Below are positions 5,392 through 11,703 of a DNA stretch of 19,007 bases, piece by piece (position 1 is the first letter of the stretch; each line of letters opens with the position of its first letter). The notes beneath the pieces were generated by a model. It ran no database searches. It saw nothing but the letters and a program-made list of their open reading frames with translations, and was not told where the DNA came from. The DNA is taken from assembly GCA_902783795.1 (NCBI GenBank), contig CACZSO010000095.1, forward strand, positions 1 through 19,007. Reading direction: 5' to 3'. Made by a program: the position numbers and the translations under genes. This DNA is from an uncultured Eubacteriales bacterium (GTDB taxonomy: Bacteria; Bacillota; Clostridia; Lachnospirales; Lachnospiraceae).

Positions 5392-7854
5392 ATGAAACTT
5401 TCCCTCTCCTTACGGGGCTGGACCGGCCTTTCCTGGAAGGAACTCCAGGATACGGCAGCGGAGATGCGCTTTTCCGGCGTCGAGCTCTATAATATCCACA
5501 AATTTCCATCCTTTACGGGACGTGAGGGGCCTTTCAATGTGCATCACATCCAGGCCACCCTGCGCGCGTTAAAGGAAAAACGGCTCACGATTCCCTGTAT
5601 CGATTCTTCCTGCGAGATCACGCCGGAGGAAAAGGAAGATATCATGAGCCTGATCCAGTCGGCCCAGGATTTCCACGTGCCTTACGTGGCGGTCTGCGCC
5701 CATGAAGAAGTGCCCGCCGGAATATCTGTTTTAAATGAACTGGTGCGGTTTGCAGAAGATCATAAAGTAGCGCTTTTGATCAAGACCACCGGCATATTCG
5801 CGGATACCACACGGCTTCGTACCGTGCTGGACAGTTTTGCCTGCGATTATATCGGAGCGCTCTGGGACGTGCATCATCCCTACCGGGACTTCCAGGAAGC
5901 CCCCGGAGAGACGGTGGAGCATCTGGGTGCCTATATCAAGCAGGTGCATCTGCGTGACTCTAATGACGACGGTTCCTATAACATCGTCGGCGAAGGCACG
6001 CTGCCTCTGGACGATGTTATGCGGGCCCTGTCCTCTGTGGACTATGATGGCTATATTTCCCTGGAATGGAAGCCGGAATGGCTGCCGGAACTGCAGGATT
6101 ATTCCGTCATCTTCCCCCATTTCGTGTCTTATATGGCGCGTTTTGATGAGGAAGACCGGAAGACACGGCTTTTCAAAAACCATGACGGCAGCGGCGAATA
6201 TGTCTGGAAGAAGGACGAGCTCATAGACCTGACCTTTTCCCGGGTCTTAGACCGGATGGTGGAAGAATTTCCGGACCAATATGCCTTCAAATATACCACA
6301 TTGGATTACACCAGGACCTACTCACAGTTCCGGGACGATGTGGATGATTTTGCCCGTGCTTTAGTGTCCATGGGCGTGAAACCCGGCCATAAGGTCTCTA
6401 TCTGGGCCACCAATGTGCCGGAGTGGTTCATCACGTTTTGGGCTACCACAAAGATCGGCGCCATCCTGGTGACGGTCAATACAGCGTACAAGATCCACGA
6501 AGCGGAATATCTGCTCCGCCAGTCGGATACCCATACCCTGGTCATGATCGAATCCTCCCGGGATTCAGATTACCGGGGCATCATCAATGAACTTTGTCCG
6601 GAGATCAAGGACAGCACGCCCGGCGAGCCCTTACATTGCCGCCGGCTGCCGTTCCTCCGCAATGTGATCACCGTAGGCTTCCGTATGTCTGGCTGCCTTA
6701 CTTTTGAGGAGGCCATGGAGCGGAAGATCCTGACGCCCAGGAGCGAGATCTTGAGCCTGGCATCCCAGGTCAAGCCCTCGGATGTCTGCAACATGCAGTA
6801 CACTTCCGGCACCACCGGTTTTCCGAAGGGCGTCATGCTCACCCATTACAATGTGGTGAACAACGGCAAGTGTATCGGCGACCGCATGGGCTTATCCACC
6901 GCTGACCGCATGATGATCCAGGTGCCGATGTTCCATTGCTTCGGCATGGTACTGTCCATGACCGCCTCCCTGACCCATGGCGCTACGGTCTGCCCCATGC
7001 CCTATTTTTCCGCGAAAACATCACTGGCCTGCATCGACCAGGAAAAGATCACCTGCTTCAACGGCGTGCCTACTATGTTTATCGCCATGTTCAATCATCC
7101 GGATTACCGCAAGACGGATTTCTCCCACATGCGGACCGGTATCATGGCAGGTTCCGGCTGTCCGCCGGAACTCATGAAACGGGCGGCGGATCCCAATGAG
7201 ATGAACATGACGGGCATCGTTTCCGTGTACGGCCAGACCGAGTCATCTCCCGGCTCCACCATGTCCGCCTGGACGGATGATCTGGACCTGCGTACAGAGA
7301 CGGTAGGCTATGCCTTCCCCCATGTGGAATGCAAGGTCATAGATCCGGAGACCGGAGAGAACGTGCCGGACGGCGTCAACGGAGAATTCTGTTCCCGGGG
7401 TTATAATACCATGAAAGGCTATTATAAAATGTCCCGGGCTACGAAAGAGACCGTAGACCAGGATGGCTGGCTCCATTCCGGCGACCTGGCACAGCGCAAG
7501 CCTGATGGTACTTATCTTATCACCGGCCGTCTGAAAGACATGATCATCCGCGGCGGTGAGAATATCTACCCGAAAGAGATCGAAGAATTTATTTATACAC
7601 ACCCAGCCGTCTCCGATGTCCAGGTGGTGGGCGTCTCTGATGAGAAATACGGCGAAGAAGCCGCCGCCTGCATTATCCTGAAGGAGGGGATGGAGGTCTC
7701 TGAACCGGAGATGCGGAAGTTCATCAAGGATCATCTGGCATCCCATAAGGTTCCGCGCTATATCATCTTCACCGACGAATTCCCCATGAACGCCGCCGGA
7801 AAGATCCTGAAGTATAAGATGAGAGAAGAATTAGAGAAAAAATTACACGGCTAA
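5392..7854 (+). CDS. Fusion: sugar-phosphate isomerase/epimerase-like TIM barrel plus AMP-forming acyl-CoA synthetase
   Basis: This 820-residue protein fuses two enzymes. Residues 1 to about 260 resemble sugar phosphate isomerase/epimerase (xylose isomerase-like TIM barrel), with WDVHHPYRD at 158-166, VHLRD at 185-189 and LEWKPEW at 224-230. Asp159, His186 and Glu225 could bind metal, but the position usually holding Glu (LAIEN-type strand) is Lys131 in LLIKTTG. Residues from about 275 to the end are an ANL-superfamily acyl-CoA synthetase. They include the phosphate loop YTSGTTGFPKG at 470-480, YGQTESSP, the hinge segment GRLKDMIIRGGENIYPKEIE and the A10 lysine Lys804 in AAGKILK. It would activate a carboxylic acid to acyl-AMP and then acyl-CoA. 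Translation is coupled to the LeuA-like gene by GAGGAGG over its end. The substrate is unknown; medium- or branched-chain acids are possible. Confidence 0.88.
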   Translation: MKLSLSLRGWTGLSWKELQDTAAEMRFSGVELYNIHKFPSFTGREGPFNVHHIQATLRALKEKRLTIPCIDSSCEITPEEKEDIMSLIQSAQDFHVPYVAVCAHEEVPAGISVLNELVRFAEDHKVALLIKTTGIFADTTRLRTVLDSFACDYIGALWDVHHPYRDFQEAPGETVEHLGAYIKQVHLRDSNDDGSYNIVGEGTLPLDDVMRALSSVDYDGYISLEWKPEWLPELQDYSVIFPHFVSYMARFDEEDRKTRLFKNHDGSGEYVWKKDELIDLTFSRVLDRMVEEFPDQYAFKYTTLDYTRTYSQFRDDVDDFARALVSMGVKPGHKVSIWATNVPEWFITFWATTKIGAILVTVNTAYKIHEAEYLLRQSDTHTLVMIESSRDSDYRGIINELCPEIKDSTPGEPLHCRRLPFLRNVITVGFRMSGCLTFEEAMERKILTPRSEILSLASQVKPSDVCNMQYTSGTTGFPKGVMLTHYNVVNNGKCIGDRMGLSTADRMMIQVPMFHCFGMVLSMTASLTHGATVCPMPYFSAKTSLACIDQEKITCFNGVPTMFIAMFNHPDYRKTDFSHMRTGIMAGSGCPPELMKRAADPNEMNMTGIVSVYGQTESSPGSTMSAWTDDLDLRTETVGYAFPHVECKVIDPETGENVPDGVNGEFCSRGYNTMKGYYKMSRATKETVDQDGWLHSGDLAQRKPDGTYLITGRLKDMIIRGGENIYPKEIEEFIYTHPAVSDVQVVGVSDEKYGEEAAACIILKEGMEVSEPEMRKFIKDHLASHKVPRYIIFTDEFPMNAAGKILKYKMREELEKKLHG

Positions 7855-7860
7855 CCCCCG

Positions 7861-7939
7861 CCTTCCCCTTTGGGGAAGGTGTCTGCGAAGCAGACGGATG
7901 AGGCTCTGGGGAAGGTGTCTGCGAAGCAGACGGATGAGG
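7861..7939 (+). repeat. Palindromic repeat with a truncated tandem second unit
   Basis: The full unit at 7861-7903 is hairpin A (CCTTCCCC-TTT-GGGGAAGG), then hairpin B (GTCTGC-GAA-GCAGAC), then GGATGAGG. A second unit at 7907-7939 lacks the left arm of hairpin A but repeats the rest exactly. It lies between the acyl-CoA synthetase stop and metY. Confidence 0.9.
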
Positions 7940-7969
7940 CCTGCCCATTATCCGCGAAAGAGGTATATC

Positions 7970-9256
7970 ATGAAAAATGATTTGAATATTGATACTAAAT
8001 GTGTCCAGGCGGGTTATACGCCGTTGAACGGTGAACCCCGGCAGATCCCCATTATCCAAAGCACCACGTTCAAATATGACACCAGCGAGGATATGGGCGC
8101 GCTGTTTGACCTGGAAGCAGAAGGTTATTTCTATTCCCGGCTCCAGAACCCTACCTGCGATATGGTGGCTGCGAAGATCTGTGCCCTGGAGGGGGGTACG
8201 GCAGCCATGCTGACCGGCTCCGGCCAGGCCGCTAACTTCTACGCGGTGTTCAATATCGCGGCGAATGGGGATCACATCGTCTCAAGCTCCTCTATTTACG
8301 GCGGGACCTTCAACCTTTTCTCTGTCACCATGAAGAAGATGGGCCTGGAGGTGACATTCGTATCTCCTGACTGTACGGAAGAAGAGCTGGAAGCAGCCTT
8401 CAGACCGAACACCAAGGCCGTTTTCGGTGAGACCATCGCGAATCCGGCCCTGACAGTGCTGGATATTGAAATGTTTGCGAAAGCCGCCCATAGACACGGG
8501 GTTCCGCTGATCATCGACAATACCTTCGCGACCCCCATCAACTGCCGGCCCATCGAGTGGGGTGCTGATATCGTCACCCACTCCACCACCAAATATATGG
8601 ATGGCCACGGGGCAGGTCTTGGCGGTGCCATCGTAGATTCCGGCAATTTTAACTGGATGCAGTATCCGGACAAGTTCCCTGGTCTCTGTACGCCGGATGA
8701 CAGCTATCACGGTGTCATTTATTGTGAGAAATTCGGCCTGGGAAAAGCCTTTATCACGAAGTGTACAGCCCAACTCATGCGGGATTTTGGCTCTGTCCAG
8801 TCTCCTCAGAACGCATTTATCCTGAACCTGGGATTAGAGAGCCTGCATGTCCGTATGGCCCGTCACTGCGAGAATGGCCAGAAAGTCGCGGAATTCTTAA
8901 ACCAGCACGAAAAGATCGCTTATGTGAGCTACTGCGGCCTGCCCGGCGATAAGTATTATGAACGCGCGAAAAAGTACCTGCCTAATGGTTCCTGCGGCGT
9001 GGTATCCTTCGGTGTGAAGGGCGGAAGAGAAGCCGCGAATAAGTTCATGGCAGCTCTGAAGATCTGTGCCATCGAGACCCATGTGGCGGATGCCCGTTCC
9101 TGCTGCCTGCACCCGGCGAACACCACCCATCGGCAGATGAGTGATGAAGAACTTATCGCTGCCGGCGTCCTGCCGGATATGGTCCGTCTGTCCTGTGGTC
9201 TGGAAAGCGCAGAAGATCTGATAGAAGACATTGCCCAGGCCCTCGCCACCCTGTAA
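7970..9256 (+). CDS. metY: O-acetylhomoserine aminocarboxypropyltransferase (sulfhydrylase)
   Basis: This 428-residue enzyme of the Cys/Met metabolism PLP family is predicted to make homocysteine from O-acetylhomoserine and sulfide in the cytoplasm. The PLP lysine is Lys208 in HSTTKYMDGHG. IIDNTFATP upstream holds the Asp that pairs with the pyridine nitrogen. SSIYGGT and YSRLQNPT are also conserved. The full length and the N-terminus NIDTKCVQAGYTP favour MetY over the shorter cystathionine enzymes (MetB/MetC). ATG at 7970 was chosen because GAAAGAGG precedes it with suitable spacing and the upstream in-frame extension is repeat sequence. The next gene, metA, supplies O-acetylhomoserine, which supports the assignment. 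The gap on both sides is filled with palindromic repeats. I see no SAM riboswitch or T-box leader. Confidence 0.92.
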   Translation: MKNDLNIDTKCVQAGYTPLNGEPRQIPIIQSTTFKYDTSEDMGALFDLEAEGYFYSRLQNPTCDMVAAKICALEGGTAAMLTGSGQAANFYAVFNIAANGDHIVSSSSIYGGTFNLFSVTMKKMGLEVTFVSPDCTEEELEAAFRPNTKAVFGETIANPALTVLDIEMFAKAAHRHGVPLIIDNTFATPINCRPIEWGADIVTHSTTKYMDGHGAGLGGAIVDSGNFNWMQYPDKFPGLCTPDDSYHGVIYCEKFGLGKAFITKCTAQLMRDFGSVQSPQNAFILNLGLESLHVRMARHCENGQKVAEFLNQHEKIAYVSYCGLPGDKYYERAKKYLPNGSCGVVSFGVKGGREAANKFMAALKICAIETHVADARSCCLHPANTTHRQMSDEELIAAGVLPDMVRLSCGLESAEDLIEDIAQALATL

Positions 9257-9260
9257 AAAA

Positions 9261-9385
9261 GCCTTCCCCATAAGCCTTCCCCTCTGGGGAAGGTGTCACG
9301 CGCAGCGTGACGGATGAGGGGGAAGGTGTCACGCGAAGCGTGACGGATGAGGGAGAAGGTGTCATGCGAAGCATGACGGATGAAG
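9261..9385 (+). repeat. Tandem palindromic repeats with 33-bp period
   Basis: A fragment (9261-9269) is followed by one full unit (9272-9319). Two more units lack the left arm of hairpin A. Hairpin B starts at 9295, 9328 and 9361, an exact 33-bp period. The stems are GTCACGC/GCGTGAC in the first two and GTCATGC/GCATGAC in the third, a compensatory double change. No unique spacers lie between units. Confidence 0.9.
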
Positions 9386-9387
9386 TT

Positions 9388-9474
9388 GCCTTCCCCTTGA
9401 GGCCGCTGGGGGATAAGTGGCACCCGTCCAGCGCGGCGAGAGGCCTAAGGTGGCCCGAAGGGCCGGATGAGGTG
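9388..9474 (+). repeat. Long variant of the palindromic repeat, second copy
   Basis: It shares the long block of 531-616 in the opposite orientation, including the CGCTGG/CCAGCG pairing and GGCGAGAGGCCTAAGGTG. The apex differs (GGGGATAAGTGGCACC), so the inner hairpin of the other copy is lost. Hairpin B is GGCCC-GAA-GGGCC. Confidence 0.85.
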
Positions 9475-9488
9475 TAAAAAAAGGCTGA

Positions 9489-9538
9489 CACCTCATCAGT
9501 CAGCCTTTCGGCTGACAGCTTCCCCTTGAGGGGAAGCC
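9489..9538 (-). repeat. Two-hairpin palindromic repeat, inverted
   Basis: On the - strand it has hairpin A, then hairpin B GTCAGCC-GAAA-GGCTGAC, then TGATGAGGTG. It faces the long copy at 9388-9474 across 14 nt, giving GATGAGGTG-N14-CACCTCATC. The metA ribosome site follows within a few bases. Confidence 0.88.
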
Positions 9539-9555
9539 TGTGAAAGGATTACTAT

Positions 9556-10473
9556 ATGCCCATTAAGATACCTATGGAGCTTCCGGCGCGGAGCGTCCTG
9601 GAAAATGAAAACATCTTTGTTATGGATGAGGTCCGCGCTTCCAGCCAGGAGATCCGTCCGCTGGAGATCCTGATCCTTAACCTGATGCCCACAAAAATCG
9701 ATACAGAGACTCAGCTGCTGCGTCTTCTGGGCAATACGCCCCTGCAGGTAGAGGCGGAACTGATCCGCACCAGCACCCACCAGTCCAAAAATACGCCGGA
9801 GGAGCATCTGTTAAAGTTCTATAAGACCTTTAAAGATGTGCGTTATAAGACCTTTGACGGCATGATCATCACCGGGGCGCCGGTGGAGCACCTGGAATTT
9901 GAGCAGGTGGATTACTGGAGCGAGCTGTGTGATATCATGGAATGGTCCAAGACCCATGTGCACTCCACTTTCCACATCTGCTGGGGAGCCCAGGCCGGTC
10001 TGTATTACCATTTCGGCATCCCCAAATATCCACTGGATAAGAAGCTGTTCGGCATCTTCCCCCATACAGTGGAACGGAAGTCTTCCATTCTTTGCCGCGG
10101 GTTTGACGATGTTTTCATGGTGCCTCAGTCGCGCCACACCACCATTCACCGGGAAGACGTGGAGAAACATCCGGAGATAAAGATCATTGCCTGTTCCGAA
10201 GAGGCCGGTGTGTACATCATGGCCACGAATGAGGGCCGCCAGATTTTCATCACCGGACATTCCGAGTACGATCCCGGCACGTTAAGGAAAGAATACCTGC
10301 GTGATAAAGACGCCGGTCTTCCCATAGAGATCCCGAAAAATTATTTTCCGGATGACGATGATACGAAGGAGCCGCTGGTGACCTGGCGGTCCCACGCAAA
10401 TCTTTTGTATGCGAACTGGCTGAACTATTTTGTCTACCAGACCACGCCATATGACCTGAAAGAAATTAAATAA
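9556..10473 (+). CDS. metA: Homoserine O-acetyltransferase MetA (acetyl-CoA type)
   Basis: This 305-residue enzyme acylates homoserine, the first committed step to methionine. The catalytic residues of the family are present at the standard numbers: Cys142 in HICWGAQAG, His235 and Glu237 in TGHSEYD. Residue 111 is Glu in [10 protein letters not shown], where E. coli MetA has Gly. Glu111 is known to go with acetyl-CoA rather than succinyl-CoA use. The product is therefore predicted to be O-acetylhomoserine, which fits the preceding metY. The ATG at 9556 follows GAAAGGA with 7-nt spacing and gives the typical MPIKIP start. The full length is intact. It is flanked by palindromic repeats on both sides, and no riboswitch is visible in the leader. 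Confidence 0.95.
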   Translation: MPIKIPMELPARSVLENENIFVMDEVRASSQEIRPLEILILNLMPTKIDTETQLLRLLGNTPLQVEAELIRTSTHQSKNTPEEHLLKFYKTFKDVRYKTFDGMIITGAPVEHLEFEQVDYWSELCDIMEWSKTHVHSTFHICWGAQAGLYYHFGIPKYPLDKKLFGIFPHTVERKSSILCRGFDDVFMVPQSRHTTIHREDVEKHPEIKIIACSEEAGVYIMATNEGRQIFITGHSEYDPGTLRKEYLRDKDAGLPIEIPKNYFPDDDDTKEPLVTWRSHANLLYANWLNYFVYQTTPYDLKEIK

Positions 10474-10540
10474 GCCTTCCCCTCTGGGGAAGGTGTCTGC
10501 GGAGCAGATGGATGAGGCTGCCTTCCCCTTGAGGGGAAGC
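10472..10540 (+). repeat. Palindromic repeat plus isolated hairpin A
   Basis: The full unit (10472-10517) overlaps the last two bases of the metA stop codon. Hairpin B is GTCTGC-GGA-GCAGAT, with a possible G-T end pair. A lone hairpin A (CTTCCCC-TTGA-GGGGAAG) follows at about 10521-10540, just before the ilvE ribosome site. Confidence 0.87.
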
Positions 10541-10561
10541 CTGTATGAAAGGAGAGAGATT

Positions 10562-11632
10562 ATGTTAAACATCCGCATTGAAAAGACGGCGGCACCCAAG
10601 GAAAAACCGGTTCCGGGACAGAAGCTTGGCTTCGGCCACATCTTCACGGACCACATGTTCGTCATGAACTACACCGAAGGCCAGGGCTGGCACGATCCCC
10701 GTATCGTCCCCTATCAGCCCATCACCCTGGATCCTTCTGCCATGGTCTTCCATTATGGCCAGACCATGTTCGAAGGCCTGAAGGCTTACCGCGGCGATGC
10801 CGGCGAAGCTTACCTGTTCCGCCCGGATATGAACGCGAAGCGTGCCAATAAGTCTAATGACCGTCTTTGCATCCCCAACATTCCGGAGGAAGATTTTGTA
10901 CAGGCGATCTCCGAGCTGGTATCTGTGGATAAAGACTGGATCCCCACAGATCCCGGCACGTCCCTTTACATCCGCCCGTTCATCATTGCTACGGACGCTT
11001 TCCTGGGCGTGGCTCCCTCGGCGACCTACCTCTTCATCATCATCTTAAGCCCCTCAGGCGCTTATTATGAAAGCGGCCTGGCACCGGTAGGTATCTGGAT
11101 CGAAGACGAATATGTCCGTGCTGTCAGAGGCGGTATGGGCTTTGCCAAGACCGGCGGCAACTATGCAGCGTCCCTGATCGCTCAGGTGAAGGCCCATGAT
11201 GAAGGCTTCTCCCAAGTTTTGTGGCTGGACGGTGTTGAGCGCAAATACATTGAAGAAGTCGGCGCCATGAATATTGCCTTCAAAATCAATGGCAAGATCG
11301 TCACCCCCATGCTGAATGGCTCCATCCTGCCCGGCATCACTCGTGACTCTGTTCTTTTCCTTTGCCGCCACTGGGGCATGGAAGTGGAAGAGCGTAAGGT
11401 TTCCGTGGATGAACTGATCGAGGCTCAGAAGTCCGGCGCTCTGGAAGAGTGCTTCGGTACCGGCACGGCTGCGGTCATTTCTCCGGTAGGCAAGCTCCGC
11501 TATAAGGACGATGTCATGACCATCGGCGACGGGAACATCGGCCCTATCACCCAGAAACTCTACGACACCATCACCGGCATCCAGAACGGCTCCATCAAGG
11601 ACGAGTTCGGCTGGAGAGTCAGAGTAGACTGA
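10562..11632 (+). CDS. ilvE: Branched-chain amino acid aminotransferase
   Basis: This 356-residue fold-type IV PLP aminotransferase reversibly transfers the amino group between glutamate and the 2-oxoacids of valine, leucine and isoleucine. The PLP lysine is Lys196 in GGMGFAKTGGNYAAS. The segment YIEEVGAMNIAF carries the Glu that contacts the PLP ring. FHYGQTMFEGLKAYR and GTGTAAVISPVG are typical of the longer IlvE (type II, about 350-360 residues). ATG at 10562 was chosen because AAAGGAG lies 7 nt upstream and the extended frame reads through repeat DNA. The gene ends in a strong terminator. With the VOR genes it could connect branched acyl-CoA, 2-oxoacid and amino acid pools. Confidence 0.94.
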   Translation: MLNIRIEKTAAPKEKPVPGQKLGFGHIFTDHMFVMNYTEGQGWHDPRIVPYQPITLDPSAMVFHYGQTMFEGLKAYRGDAGEAYLFRPDMNAKRANKSNDRLCIPNIPEEDFVQAISELVSVDKDWIPTDPGTSLYIRPFIIATDAFLGVAPSATYLFIIILSPSGAYYESGLAPVGIWIEDEYVRAVRGGMGFAKTGGNYAASLIAQVKAHDEGFSQVLWLDGVERKYIEEVGAMNIAFKINGKIVTPMLNGSILPGITRDSVLFLCRHWGMEVEERKVSVDELIEAQKSGALEECFGTGTAAVISPVGKLRYKDDVMTIGDGNIGPITQKLYDTITGIQNGSIKDEFGWRVRVD

Positions 11633-11645
11633 TAAAAAAGAGTAT

Positions 11646-11689
11646 AAAAAGTAGCGGATACTGAAGAAAAACAGTATCCGCTACTTTTT
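11646..11689. terminator. Bidirectional intrinsic terminator
   Basis: The stem is 13 bp, GTAGCGGATACTG (11651-11663) with CAGTATCCGCTAC (11672-11684), around an 8-nt A-rich loop. Runs of A before and T after allow termination on both strands. It separates ilvE from the convergent ASKHA gene, 15 nt past that gene's stop. Confidence 0.93.
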
Positions 11690-11703
11690 GTGTATACTGA
11701 AAT

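Noticed and set aside
7898..7969. Upstream in-frame extension of metY
   Set aside because: It would translate repeat DNA; ATG 7970 has its own ribosome site and gives the normal family N-terminus.
9272..9385. CRISPR array
   Set aside because: The 33-bp units are contiguous hairpins with no unique spacers, and the same units occur singly throughout the region.
8956..9491. Long - strand reading frames with repeated RHA-SRDTF-type peptides
   Set aside because: They are translations of the palindromic repeats and of the antisense of metY; there is no ribosome site and no family resemblance.
9257..9555. SAM riboswitch or T-box leader for metA, and likewise before metY and ilvE
   Set aside because: The gaps are accounted for almost wholly by palindromic repeats, and no S-box or T-box conserved segments were recognised.
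10493..10561. Upstream in-frame extension of ilvE
   Set aside because: It also reads through repeat sequence; ATG 10562 has a good ribosome site.
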